From positions 2,108,001-2,172,000 of the forward strand of contig NZ_CP155576.1 of assembly GCF_039693965.1 (NCBI RefSeq): a DNA stretch of 64,000 nucleotides, in the 5' to 3' direction. The notes under the pieces were generated by a model, which was not told where the DNA came from, did not search any database, and saw only the letters and a program-made list of their open reading frames with translations. Shown one piece after another: positions 1 to 8,987 of this stretch (position 1 is its first letter; every line of letters begins with the position of its first letter). The position numbers were made by a program, and so were the translations under genes. The stretch is from Moraxella sp. K1664. GTDB taxonomy: Bacteria; Pseudomonadota; Gammaproteobacteria; Pseudomonadales; Moraxellaceae.

Positions 1-1140
1 TTGTCTTTGTACATTCACATTCCGTGGTGTGTCAAAAAATGTCCATATTGTGATTTTAACTCGCACGCCTTGCCCGAGTCTGCCCCTTTTGCTGATTATG
101 TCACAGCACTTTTGGCTGACGCTCGCTCGCAAGTCGCCTTAGCAGGGGGGCGTGCGATACAAAGTATCTTTATCGGCGGGGGAACGCCGTCGCTGTTGCC
201 GATAGAGCAGTATCGGATGCTGTTTTTGGGGTTACGTGAGATGATCCCTTTTGCCGATGATATTGAGATTACCTTAGAAGCCAACCCCGGTACGCTAGAA
301 CATGCCCCCTTTGCCGACTATTTGGCACTGGGTATCAACCGTTTGTCGGTGGGTGTGCAGTCCTTTGATGATGGGGCATTGACGACATTGGGGCGAATAC
401 ATCGCCATGATGAAGCAGTCAATGCCATCAAAAATGCCAAACAAGCAGGCTTTACCCGTATCAATGCCGACCTGATGCATGGCTTGCCTAGTCAGACCGC
501 CACGCTTGCCGTGCGTGACATTGACATGGCATTATCGGCAGGGGCAACGCACATCTCATGGTATCAGCTGACCATTGAGCCAAACACCGCCTTTTATCGC
601 AGTCCGCCTGACTTGCCCGATGATGACGAGCTAGAACGCATAGAGAATGCAGGGCGAGAGCGACTTTTGCAAGCAGGTTTTGCCAATTATGAAGTGTCGG
701 CATGGGTCGGGCGTGATGATGAGCCGTGTCGTCATAATGTCAACTATTGGCAATTTGGCGACTATCTTGCCATTGGGGCAGGTGGGCATGGCAAAGTAAC
801 ACTGCGTGAGCATACCGATTATCCAGATGGTATTTATCGTTATGCCAAATCTCGCCTGCCCAAAGACTATCTAAATTATAATAATGCTCCAAAGATGGTA
901 GGCTTTGAGCGGGTGGCGGATGAGAGTCTGCCCTTTGAATTTATGATGAATGCCCTGCGTTTGGCAGATGGCACGACAACTCGCACCTTTGAAGAGCGGA
1001 CGGGGCTACTTGTTAGCACCATTGATAATGAGCTTTTGCCCTTGCAACATCAAGGGCTGATGGTGTTTCACCCTGACATCATCGCCCCGACCAAGATGGG
1101 CTTTAAATACGTCAATCATTTGGTGCGGGCTTTTTTATAA
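1..1140 (+). CDS. hemW: HemW-like radical SAM protein (5' end probably cut by window)
   Basis: Radical SAM enzyme of the HemW (formerly coproporphyrinogen oxidase-like) family, proposed to bind and deliver heme. The CxxxCxxC iron-sulfur motif is seen at residues 10-17 (WCVKKCPYCDF), followed by the GGGTPS SAM-binding segment and the family C-terminal domain. The frame opens with TTG at base 1. Family members usually carry a few extra residues before SLYIHIPWC, so the true start is probably just upstream of the window. trmL follows after 19 bases on the same strand, suggesting co-transcription. HemW rather than HemN is inferred from the length of about 380 residues and the N-terminal motif. 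Confidence 0.9.
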   Translation: MSLYIHIPWCVKKCPYCDFNSHALPESAPFADYVTALLADARSQVALAGGRAIQSIFIGGGTPSLLPIEQYRMLFLGLREMIPFADDIEITLEANPGTLEHAPFADYLALGINRLSVGVQSFDDGALTTLGRIHRHDEAVNAIKNAKQAGFTRINADLMHGLPSQTATLAVRDIDMALSAGATHISWYQLTIEPNTAFYRSPPDLPDDDELERIENAGRERLLQAGFANYEVSAWVGRDDEPCRHNVNYWQFGDYLAIGAGGHGKVTLREHTDYPDGIYRYAKSRLPKDYLNYNNAPKMVGFERVADESLPFEFMMNALRLADGTTTRTFEERTGLLVSTIDNELLPLQHQGLMVFHPDIIAPTKMGFKYVNHLVRAFL

Positions 1141-1159
1141 AAACCATGAAATAACAACC

Positions 1160-1690
1160 ATGAAACAAATCCATATCGTTCTCTATACTCCCAAAATCCC
1201 CAATAACACCGGCAACGCCATTCGTCTGTGTGCCAATACAGGGGCAAAACTGCACCTTATCAAGCCCTTAGCTTTTGAGCTTGATGATAAAAAGCTAAGA
1301 CGGGCGGGACTGGATTATCATGAATACGCCAACATGCAAGTACATGATGACTGGCAGGCGTGCCGTGCCTATTTGACAAGTGTGGGCGTGGATACGGTCG
1401 TGGCGATGACGACCAAGTTTAGCCGTCCGTTTTATGATTATGATTTTAAAGTTGGTAACAGCTCGGTGGCACTGGTGTTCGGCTCGGAGACAGACGGACT
1501 ACCGTCTGATGTGCGTGATGACATCGGGGCGGGTAACTGGCTAAGACTGCCCATGCTCCCCGACTCTCGCAGTCTTAACCTATCTAACAGCGTGGCAATT
1601 TGTCTGTATGAAGTGTGGCGACAGCTTGGGTTTGTCGGCGATGTTGGAGAGAGCGTGGGTTATCATCGTCTGTCTAGCCGTCCCGAGTGA
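1160..1690 (+). CDS. trmL: tRNA (cytidine/uridine-2'-O-)-methyltransferase TrmL
   Basis: SPOUT-class methyltransferase that 2'-O-methylates the wobble base (position 34) of leucine tRNAs. The typical signatures are present: GNAIRLCANTGAKLHLI near the N-terminus, FGSETDGLP for SAM binding in the trefoil knot, and the C-terminal PMLPDSRSLNLSNSVA motif. At 176 residues it is slightly longer than the usual 155-160, with a variable tail. It lies 19 bases behind hemW on the same strand. The following gap (1691-1934) holds short GGGTAAATTGCAATTTGCCC-type palindromes and no gene. Confidence 0.92.
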   Translation: MKQIHIVLYTPKIPNNTGNAIRLCANTGAKLHLIKPLAFELDDKKLRRAGLDYHEYANMQVHDDWQACRAYLTSVGVDTVVAMTTKFSRPFYDYDFKVGNSSVALVFGSETDGLPSDVRDDIGAGNWLRLPMLPDSRSLNLSNSVAICLYEVWRQLGFVGDVGESVGYHRLSSRPE

Positions 1691-1702
1691 GCTAGACGTA
1701 TT

Positions 1703-1761
1703 GGGGTAATTTATTTGCCCAAAAATCAACACTTTATCAAAGGGTAAATTGCAATTTGCCC
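1703..1761. repeat. pair of short GGG(T/C)AAATTGCAATTTGCCC-type palindromes
   Basis: Two related short palindromes at about 1703-1720 and 1742-1761. The second reads GGGTAAATTGCAATTTGCCC. The same motif recurs in at least six other intergenic gaps of this window. Function unknown; possibly a REP-like or MITE-core sequence. Confidence 0.7.
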
Positions 1762-1934
1762 CTACAAGTCCGTCCAAAAGTATTATCGATGGAAAATACC
1801 AAAATTTACCCTTTGATAAATTCAACTTTTCAATTTATGCCAGCAATTGATGATTTTGCTTTTAAAATTAATAAAATCATCTAAAATCAAAAACCAACAC
1901 AAACCAATTTAACTTAACCTTTATTAGTCACACC

Positions 1935-2465
1935 ATGTCTATCAAATCTTATTCTTGTATCCTATCCATTCTCTTTGCCCTTGGCTTAACCGCCTGCAAC
2001 CAATCAGCCCCAACCGATAACGCCCCGACTGCCAAAGCAGATGGGCAGGCAGGGACATTTGTCGGCTGTTATAGCGTTGAGAAAAACAGCCCTGCTCAAA
2101 TAAAAGTGAGCAAGCAAGCAGGCAGTTTTGTCATGCAAATGAAAGAGCCTGACGGGGCAAAAACGCTGTGGGATAACCCCGAACCTTTGGATGAGATAAG
2201 CGTGGATAAGGCGTGGGATTATTTTGGCGTGAATGCCTTATCGCTTGATAAATCTGATGTCGAGCGTGTACTGGCACGCCCTGATGAGATGATGGTATTG
2301 GCAAAGGTCAAGGACGCCAGTCAAAACATCAATCCACTGCTTGACAGTGCTTATGTGGTCTATATTTTTAAAGGGGCGAACACCATTTATCAAGTGCCGT
2401 GCGATGAGACGCCTGTGGACATCATCAAAGATGGCGAGAAAAAAGTACAGGCGTTTTATCAGTAA
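1935..2465 (+). CDS. putative lipoprotein, function unknown
   Basis: A 176-residue protein with a type II signal peptide: a hydrophobic stretch, then a lipobox ending LTAC at about residue 21, followed by a low-complexity linker. It is therefore probably anchored in a membrane. The mature part contains GTFVGCYSVEKN and a late Cys (QVPCDE). This loosely recalls the small secreted proteins at 8980-12053, but the match is too weak to claim homology. I do not recognise a family. No clear Shine-Dalgarno precedes the ATG. It stands alone between trmL and a repeat-filled gap. Confidence 0.75.
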   Translation: MSIKSYSCILSILFALGLTACNQSAPTDNAPTAKADGQAGTFVGCYSVEKNSPAQIKVSKQAGSFVMQMKEPDGAKTLWDNPEPLDEISVDKAWDYFGVNALSLDKSDVERVLARPDEMMVLAKVKDASQNINPLLDSAYVVYIFKGANTIYQVPCDETPVDIIKDGEKKVQAFYQ

Positions 2466-2650
2466 TCCGTTCTGTTCGGTCATCCTTTGGTGGTAGGCGA
2501 TACGGTGTTTGGCTAGTGGGCTTGGGGTGAGATATCTGTTATGATTTCACCCAAAATTTATTTTCACTATTTATTTAAAAAATAGTCCAATGATAAACAT
2601 TTACCAAAAGACATAACAAATTTTAGGCAAAGTCTTTTATAATATATGGC

Positions 2651-2858
2651 TAGGGCGTGTTGAACATTGATAACATTCTTATAAAATAAGATGAAAGTTT
2701 AACAATTTCAATCAATTTTTGCATGAAAAATGGCTAAATCTTGTTTTTCATCGTCAAAAACTTGTCTGATAGAATAACTATCAGCCTACGTTTTTTCCTT
2801 GAAAAACGTGCGATTTTTCTCATTTTTCATTGCAAATACCAAAGTTCAACACGCCCTA
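2651..2858 (-). mobile_element. MITE-like element, family A, copy 1
   Basis: A noncoding 208 bp unit bounded by an inverted repeat: TAGGGCGTGTTGAAC at the left and its complement GTTCAACACGCCCTA at the right, each with a terminal TA. Read on the reverse strand, its interior matches copy 2 at 12396-12662, including shared TATTTGCAATGAAAAAT and AAACGTAGGCTGAT blocks. TA ends fit IS630/Tc1-like mobilisation, but no such transposase is present in the window. It fills most of the gap upstream of aceE; nothing else is visible in 2466-2650. 2859-2972 holds the aceE leader. Confidence 0.75.
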
Positions 2859-2972
2859 AAATTAGCTTTTATGACAGCTTTTCACAAAAGTGACACAGTT
2901 TTCTGTCAAGCTATCTGTGTTTGACATTCATCGCTAAGTTCATCTTAGCATTCACAACAGTAGGAAAATTTT

Positions 2973-5804
2973 ATGACGACCTATTACAACGATTCCGACC
3001 ATGTAGAAACCCAAGAGTGGCTTGATGCATTTGAGTCGGTCATCAAAAACGCCGACAAAGAGCGGGCTCAATTCTTATTAAAAGCCTTATATAACAAAGC
3101 AGTACAAGAAGGCTTGCCATTTAACCGCCTAGAAACGGCTTATATCAATACCATTCCTGTTGAAGATGAGCCTGCCTACCCAGGGGATTTGCACCTAGAG
3201 CGTAAAATCCGCTCAATCATGCGTTATAACGCCCTAGCGATGGTCATGCGTGCCAACCTAAACGATGATGATTTGGGTGGGCATTTGGCGACATTCGCGT
3301 CATCGGCGACCCTGTATGAGACAGGTTTTAACCACTTTTGGCGAGCTCCGAGCGAGAACCACGGTGGCGACATGATTTATTATCAAGGTCATGGAGCCCC
3401 TGGTATGTACGCCCGTTCGTTCATGGAAGGTCGTCTGTCCGAAGAACAGCTCAAAAATTTCCGCCGTGAAGTGGACGGCAAAGGCTTGTCAAGCTATCCA
3501 CACCCCTATCTCATGCCCGACTACTGGCAATTCCCCACCGTATCTATGGGTCTTGGACCTTTGATGAGTATTTATCAAGCCCGTGCCCAAAAGTACCTAA
3601 CCAACCGTAGCCTTATCAAAGACGAAGACCGCAAAGTGTGGGCGTTCTTGGGCGACGGTGAGACGGACGAGCCTGAGAGCTTGGGTGCCATCTCAATGGC
3701 AGGTCGTGAAAAACTTGATAACCTGATTTGGGTCATCAACTGTAACCTACAACGCCTTGACGGGCCTGTGCGTGGTAATGGCAAAATCATCCAAGAGTTA
3801 GAATCTGTGTTCCGTGGGGCAGGCTGGCGTGTGATTAAAGTCATCTGGGGCGACCATTGGGATAGCCTGCTTGCCAAAGACACATCAGGTGCCTTAAAAC
3901 AACGCATGGAAGAAGTGGTGGATGGCGAGTATCAGCTTTATACCGCTCGTGATGGTGCTTTTGTCCGCAAAGAATTCTTTGGTAAATATCCAGAGCTTGC
4001 GGATATGGCGTCTGCCCTGTCTGATGATGAAATCATGCGTCTAAACCGTGGCGGACACGACCCTAAAAAGGTCTATGCTGCTTATGCTGAAGCCATGAAA
4101 ACCAAGGGTCAGCCAACCGTAATCCTTGTCAAAACTGTCAAAGGCTATGGTCTATCCAAGCAAATCCAAGCGGTAAACAAAGCTCACCAACTTAAAAAAC
4201 TAGACGAGAGCGGTCTAAAATACTTCCGTGACAGATTTGACCTACCAATCAGCGATGATGAATTGCAAAACCTGCCATTTTATCGCCCAAGCGAAGACAG
4301 TCCTGAATACAAATACCTAATGGGTCGCCGTGAATCTTTGGGCGGACACTTGCCTGCTCGTCGCAGTGGTCATACTCCACTCACCATTCCAGAGTTGTCT
4401 GTATTTGATGGGGTACTCCAAGGCAGTAAGGGCAAAGAGCAGTCCACAACCATGGTATTTGTGCGTCTGTTGTCTGCCCTATTAAAAGATAAAGGGCTTA
4501 ATAAATACGTCGTACCGATAGTTCCTGATGAAGCTCGTACCTTTGGATTGGAGGGCATGTTCCGTCAGCTTGGCATCTATTCATCGGTCGGTCAAAACTA
4601 TGTTGCCGAAGATGCTGAGGCCTTGATGGGTTACAAAGAAGCCAAAGATGGGCATATGCTAGAAGAAGGCATTAACGAAGCAGGTGCGATGAGTTCGTGG
4701 ATTAGTCTTGCCACAAGCTATTCAACCAACGCATTGCCGATGATTCCAATGTACATTTATTACTCTATGTTTGGCTTTCAGCGTATTGGTGATTTGGCAT
4801 GGGCAGCAGGCGACATGCAAGCCCAAGGTTTTTTATTTGGGGCAACCGCAGGACGTACCACACTAAACGGCGAAGGTTTACAACACCAAGATGGACATAG
4901 CCACATTCTCTTTGGTACTGTGCCAAATTGTGTCAGCTATGACCCATGCTTTGGTTATGAGCTTGCTGTTATCATGCACGACGGTCTACAACGCATGTAT
5001 GGCAATGGCGAACGTGTGTACTATTACATCACGCTCATGAATGAAAACTATGAACATCCTGCCATTGGCGATGACAGACAAGCCATTGAAGAGGGCATTA
5101 AGCGTGGTATGTACCTATTAGAAGACAACGGTTCAACCCAAGTTCAACTGTTAGGTTCTGGCGTGATTCTAAGAGAAGTTCAAAAAGCGGCTCGTATTTT
5201 GGCAGAAGAATTTAACATCAAAGCTAACGTATGGAGTGTAACGAGCTTTAATGAGCTTACCCGTGATGGTATGGCGTGCGATGACTACAACCGCTTGCAC
5301 CCAACGGACGAGCCAAAACTGCCTTGGGTTACCAAACAACTTGCCCCGCACAAAGGCATCGTGGTTGCTGCTACCGATTATGTGCGTAACTTCCCAGAGC
5401 AGGTGCGTGGTTGGTTGCCTGACAGCCGTCCTTATACCACATTAGGTACAGATGGCTTTGGACGTTCGGACACTCGTGCCAACTTGCGTAGTTTCTTTAA
5501 TGTGGATGCAGCCCACATCGTGGTTGCCACATTGAAAAAATTGGCGGACGAGGGTGAGATTGACGTGCGTTTGGTCAAAGATGCCATTTCTAGCTTTGGC
5601 ATTGACGTTGACCAAGCCCCTGCATGGCAGCCACAGCCACATCATGACTACTATCCAGATGCCCCAGCACCTGCACGTCCGACACCAAAAGAAGTGCCTG
5701 AACTAAAAGATGAGCCAGACAGTGCCATTAGTACCGAAGGGCGTAGCGAGGACAAAGCAGATGCCAAACTGCTTAACGACAGCAACATTACCGAACCCAA
5801 ATAA
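2973..5804 (+). CDS. aceE: pyruvate dehydrogenase E1 component (homodimeric)
   Basis: Thiamine-diphosphate E1 subunit of the pyruvate dehydrogenase complex; decarboxylates pyruvate and acetylates the lipoyl group of E2. Homodimeric-type signatures run throughout: the HGGDMIYYQGHGAPGMYAR region, the TPP-binding GDGETDEPES segment (around residue 229) followed by NCNLQRLDGPVRGNGKII, and the C-terminal DGFGRSDTR region. At 943 residues it is about 55 longer than E. coli AceE. The excess is a Pro/Ala- and Glu/Asp-rich tail after about residue 890. An AGGA ribosome site precedes the ATG. aceF follows after 11 bases, so the two form an operon; no lpd (E3) gene is attached. Confidence 0.97.
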   Translation: MTTYYNDSDHVETQEWLDAFESVIKNADKERAQFLLKALYNKAVQEGLPFNRLETAYINTIPVEDEPAYPGDLHLERKIRSIMRYNALAMVMRANLNDDDLGGHLATFASSATLYETGFNHFWRAPSENHGGDMIYYQGHGAPGMYARSFMEGRLSEEQLKNFRREVDGKGLSSYPHPYLMPDYWQFPTVSMGLGPLMSIYQARAQKYLTNRSLIKDEDRKVWAFLGDGETDEPESLGAISMAGREKLDNLIWVINCNLQRLDGPVRGNGKIIQELESVFRGAGWRVIKVIWGDHWDSLLAKDTSGALKQRMEEVVDGEYQLYTARDGAFVRKEFFGKYPELADMASALSDDEIMRLNRGGHDPKKVYAAYAEAMKTKGQPTVILVKTVKGYGLSKQIQAVNKAHQLKKLDESGLKYFRDRFDLPISDDELQNLPFYRPSEDSPEYKYLMGRRESLGGHLPARRSGHTPLTIPELSVFDGVLQGSKGKEQSTTMVFVRLLSALLKDKGLNKYVVPIVPDEARTFGLEGMFRQLGIYSSVGQNYVAEDAEALMGYKEAKDGHMLEEGINEAGAMSSWISLATSYSTNALPMIPMYIYYSMFGFQRIGDLAWAAGDMQAQGFLFGATAGRTTLNGEGLQHQDGHSHILFGTVPNCVSYDPCFGYELAVIMHDGLQRMYGNGERVYYYITLMNENYEHPAIGDDRQAIEEGIKRGMYLLEDNGSTQVQLLGSGVILREVQKAARILAEEFNIKANVWSVTSFNELTRDGMACDDYNRLHPTDEPKLPWVTKQLAPHKGIVVAATDYVRNFPEQVRGWLPDSRPYTTLGTDGFGRSDTRANLRSFFNVDAAHIVVATLKKLADEGEIDVRLVKDAISSFGIDVDQAPAWQPQPHHDYYPDAPAPARPTPKEVPELKDEPDSAISTEGRSEDKADAKLLNDSNITEPK

Positions 5805-5815
5805 GGAGACAAATC

Positions 5816-7468
5816 ATGCAAATTAAAGCCCCCGATTTGGGTGTAGACAGTGCCGAAGTGGCAGAAGTGCTTGTTAAAGTTGGAGATGTTATCTCTGAAA
5901 ATGACAGCCTAATTTTGGCAGAATCTGATAAAGCATCCGTAGAAGTGCCGTCCCCTGTGGGCGGTACCGTAACCGCTGTTTTGGTAAAAGTTGGCGATAG
6001 CATTTCTGAGGGTACAGCCCTTTTTGAGGTAGAAGCAGGTCAATCTGACTCTACTTCAAAAGCCGAAGTTCAAGAAGCCCCACAAGAACCAAAAGAAGAG
6101 CCACAAGCTCCAAAAGCCGAAGAGTCAAAATCCGAGCCAGTCCCAAGTGCCGTTTCAGGCGGTGCAAGCCAAACGCATAACCTACCTGACTTGGGTGTGG
6201 ATAGTGCCGAAGTTGCCGAAGTGCTTGTCAAGGTTGGCGACAGCGTAACAGAAGGTCAATCTTTGTTACTTGTTGAGTCTGACAAAGCATCTGTGGAAGT
6301 GCCAGCCCCACTTGACGGCGTGGTCGAGGCAATTTTGGTAAATGCTGGCGACACCGTAACCAACGGTCAAGCCTTTATTACCATTAAAGGCGGTTCTGCC
6401 CCTGCCGCGTCCGCTCCAAGCGAAACCAAAGCAGAAGTTAAAGCTGATACGCCTAAGACAGAAGCACCAAAAGCCCAAGCTCCTGCCCAAACGTCCACCC
6501 CTGCAAATAGTGCCAAACTGCCAGAAGCGGAAGTCAACGCTCGTGCCAAAGACGCTCACGCAGGACCTGCCGTGCGTAAGTTGGCTCGTGAATTGGGTGT
6601 GGATATTAGCCTTGTTAAGGGGACTGCCCCACACGGTCGTATCCTAAAAGAAGACTTGTTTGGCTATGTCAAGTCGGTCATCAGCACCGCCAGCACCAAG
6701 CCTACTGCCAACATGGCAAGCGGTTCGGCGATTAGCCTGCCACTACTGCCTGACATGGGGAACCTTGAGATTTGGGGTGAGATTGAAGTCCAAGACCTAT
6801 CCCGCCTGCAAAAAGTCTCTATCCCACAGCTTAACCTAAACACGCTACTGCCACAGGTTACGCAGTTTGATTTGGCGGACATTACCGACACCGAAGCCAT
6901 GCGTAACGAGCTAAAAGCCGAGTTTAAGGCACAAGGCGTGGGCTTGACCATTTTGGCGTTTATTGTTAAGGCGGTTGCGTATGCTCTGACTCAGCACCCC
7001 AAATTCAACAGCCATGTGTCGGATGACAACACCCAAATGATTATCCGTAAATCGGTGAATATGGGTATTGCGGTTGCGACCGATGACGGCTTGATTGTGC
7101 CTGTGATTCGTGATGCCCAAGCCAAAGGCATTCGCCAGCTTGCCATTGAGATTGGCGAGCTTGCCAAAAAAGCCCGTGACAAGAAACTGTCTGCCAAAGA
7201 CTTGCAAGGTGCGTCATTCACCATTTCAAGCCAAGGCAACATGGGCGGTACTTACTTCACACCGCTTGTCAATCACCCACAAGTGGCGATTTTGGGGATT
7301 TCTGAATCTACCTATCAGCCACGTTGGAACGGCAAAGAGTTTGAACCACGTCTTATGCTACCGCTATCGTTGTCATACGACCACCGTACGATTAACGGAG
7401 CAGATGCGGCGGTGTTTACTCGCTATATTGCCAAACTTTTGGCTGATCCAAGAAAGATTTTACTTTGA
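5816..7468 (+). CDS. aceF: dihydrolipoamide acetyltransferase (PDH E2), two lipoyl domains
   Basis: Core subunit of pyruvate dehydrogenase, transferring the acetyl group to CoA. Two near-identical lipoyl domains are seen, each with an ESDKASVEVP lipoylation site (first Lys at residue 39, second near 160). They are joined by Ala/Pro/Glu-rich linkers. An E3/E1-binding domain follows (AGPAVRKLARELGV), then the catalytic domain. The active-site motif is DHRTINGADAA with His523; the usual Asp of HxxxD is Asn527, as in the Azotobacter vinelandii enzyme, so activity is expected. AAGGAGA precedes the ATG. A strong terminator lies downstream. Confidence 0.97.
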   Translation: MQIKAPDLGVDSAEVAEVLVKVGDVISENDSLILAESDKASVEVPSPVGGTVTAVLVKVGDSISEGTALFEVEAGQSDSTSKAEVQEAPQEPKEEPQAPKAEESKSEPVPSAVSGGASQTHNLPDLGVDSAEVAEVLVKVGDSVTEGQSLLLVESDKASVEVPAPLDGVVEAILVNAGDTVTNGQAFITIKGGSAPAASAPSETKAEVKADTPKTEAPKAQAPAQTSTPANSAKLPEAEVNARAKDAHAGPAVRKLARELGVDISLVKGTAPHGRILKEDLFGYVKSVISTASTKPTANMASGSAISLPLLPDMGNLEIWGEIEVQDLSRLQKVSIPQLNLNTLLPQVTQFDLADITDTEAMRNELKAEFKAQGVGLTILAFIVKAVAYALTQHPKFNSHVSDDNTQMIIRKSVNMGIAVATDDGLIVPVIRDAQAKGIRQLAIEIGELAKKARDKKLSAKDLQGASFTISSQGNMGGTYFTPLVNHPQVAILGISESTYQPRWNGKEFEPRLMLPLSLSYDHRTINGADAAVFTRYIAKLLADPRKILL

Positions 7469-7487
7469 TTGGGTGAAGTTTTAATAC

Positions 7488-7515
7488 AAAAAGGACGGAA
7501 ATTTTCGTCCTTTTT
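7488..7515. terminator. bidirectional terminator between aceF and a reverse gene
   Basis: Perfect stem AAAAAGGACG (7488-7497) with CGTCCTTTTT (7506-7515) and an 8-base loop. The A-run and T-run on the two sides allow it to end aceF (+) and the convergent gene at 7517-8221 (-). Confidence 0.9.
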
Positions 7516-7516
7516 G

Positions 7517-8221
7517 TTACTTTAAAATGCCATCAACTAAATATTCTTTGGCAACAATAGAAATACAGTCTTGAAAAGTATCATCACGCCCACCGCCACT
7601 ATTGGCACAATATGTTAAGGTTAAATCCGCATTTAAAAAACCTGTTTGGTAAATGTCGTTAATGTTTTTATCATTTAGCCATAATTCTAATTCGTTATTA
7701 TTTTTTGGTAATCCGTGCCAATCGCTAGCACCTTCCAAATTTTGATAGCCAATAATTTTTTCTTTAAATTGTTCTTTGATTTGGATTTTAATGGCGGGTT
7801 CATAGTTTGGATTGATAAGTTCTGTCGTCTTAACTTCTTGTTGTGTGATGTGATTTAATAGGGTTGTGGATTGTGATGAAATATCTGATGAAAAACGATA
7901 TTCGCTTTTGGTATGGATAAAAGTTAAACTGCCGAGCGTTTGCTCTTTGACTTCAAAGGTGCTGACAATACGAAAATCATCAGATAAAAATACCTTTTTT
8001 AATGCGTTACGCCGATATTTTGATAGCCAACCATCATTATAAAAATAGGATTGACAACTTTGACTGTTCTCTATTTTTAAAGTAATGATATTGTCATCAA
8101 TATTTTGGCAAAAAGTTCTGACAATGACCTTTTCTGGATTATAATAATAAGCATAGCCAATGATTGATGACGTTATTAAAGCAATCATTGCAATAATGGA
8201 AGTTTTTGTTTTTAATTTCAT
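7517..8221 (-). CDS. hypothetical protein with N-terminal membrane anchor or signal
   Basis: A 234-residue protein. Residues 7-26 are hydrophobic (SIIAMIALITSSIIGYAYYY) without a clear cleavage site, so it is probably a single-pass protein facing the periplasm or a secreted protein. Four Cys lie outside the membrane segment (FCQN, SCQS, YCAN, DCIS), which could form two disulfides. Codon use is visibly more AT-rich than in aceF. No family recognised. It converges on aceF with a shared terminator and starts about 135 bases from the divergent SGNH hydrolase gene. Confidence 0.7.
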   Translation of the reverse strand: MKLKTKTSIIAMIALITSSIIGYAYYYNPEKVIVRTFCQNIDDNIITLKIENSQSCQSYFYNDGWLSKYRRNALKKVFLSDDFRIVSTFEVKEQTLGSLTFIHTKSEYRFSSDISSQSTTLLNHITQQEVKTTELINPNYEPAIKIQIKEQFKEKIIGYQNLEGASDWHGLPKNNNELELWLNDKNINDIYQTGFLNADLTLTYCANSGGGRDDTFQDCISIVAKEYLVDGILK

Positions 8222-8314
8222 TGATTTGTTCCTTTTTTATTATTTTAGCATTTGTTTTTATAAATTGCTACAAAATTACACTTGAAAATTATGACTGCAT
8301 TTGCAATACTGTTT

Positions 8315-8354
8315 ATTTTTAGTTAAGTAAAAATTATTTTTAGTTAAGTAAAAA
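8315..8354 (+). promoter_or_regulatory. tandem 19 bp direct repeat at the SGNH gene start
   Basis: ATTTTTAGTTAAGTAAAAA occurs at 8315-8333 and 8336-8354, 21 bp apart (two helical turns). Each copy is itself partly palindromic (TTTTTA...TAAAAA). The second copy ends three bases before the ATG at 8358 and replaces a Shine-Dalgarno. It could be a double operator or a recent duplication. Confidence 0.6.
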
Positions 8355-8357
8355 CTT

Positions 8358-8987
8358 ATGACCAATCGCCGATTATTTTTAAAGATCCTTGTCATTTCGC
8401 CCATCGTTCTAGCGATGGCGTGTAGTGAGACGCCCAAAGTCGCCAAACTTGCCCAAGGCAGTAGGGTGGTGGCATTGGGCGACAGTCTTACCTTTGGCTA
8501 TGGGGCGGACAAATCCCAAAGCTATCCTGTTATCCTTGCCCAAAAAACAGGCTGGAACATCATCAATATGGGGGTCAATGGCGATACGACCAAAGACGTG
8601 TTAAACCGCATGGACAGCGTGATTAGCGAAAATCCCAAATTGGTACTACTAGGCATTGGCGGTAATGACGTGCTAAGGCGAGTAAATGCGAGCGAAACCC
8701 GTGCCAATTTGGTAAGCATTATCAAGACTCTACAAGACAAAAATATCCCTGTGGTGCTGATTGCAGAGCCACATTTGTCCGCCAGTGCGTTGTTTGGTAA
8801 GGCAAGCGACAACCCTGTTTATAAAGACGTGGCGGACGAGATGAATGTGCCGTTACTTGAAAAAGCATGGTCAAATATCCTATCGGACGACAAGCTCAAA
8901 TCCGACCAAATCCACGCCAATGGGGCAGGGTATGCCAAATTTGCCGATGAATTATATCAGTTTTTAAAGGAAATTGGCTATGTCTAG
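8358..8987 (+). CDS. SGNH/GDSL hydrolase, TesA-like, lipoprotein
   Basis: Arylesterase/thioesterase-type hydrolase of the SGNH superfamily. Block I is GDSLTFGYG with nucleophile Ser43, block III is GGND, and the Asp/His pair lies in DQIHANGAGY near the C-terminus. A signal sequence ends in a lipobox-like LAMAC (Cys22), so unlike soluble periplasmic TesA it is probably lipidated. At 209 residues it is the usual family size. The gene overlaps the next small secreted-protein gene (ATG at 8980), implying coupled translation. The natural substrate (acyl-CoA, ester or lysophospholipid) cannot be told. Confidence 0.85.
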   Translation: MTNRRLFLKILVISPIVLAMACSETPKVAKLAQGSRVVALGDSLTFGYGADKSQSYPVILAQKTGWNIINMGVNGDTTKDVLNRMDSVISENPKLVLLGIGGNDVLRRVNASETRANLVSIIKTLQDKNIPVVLIAEPHLSASALFGKASDNPVYKDVADEMNVPLLEKAWSNILSDDKLKSDQIHANGAGYAKFADELYQFLKEIGYV

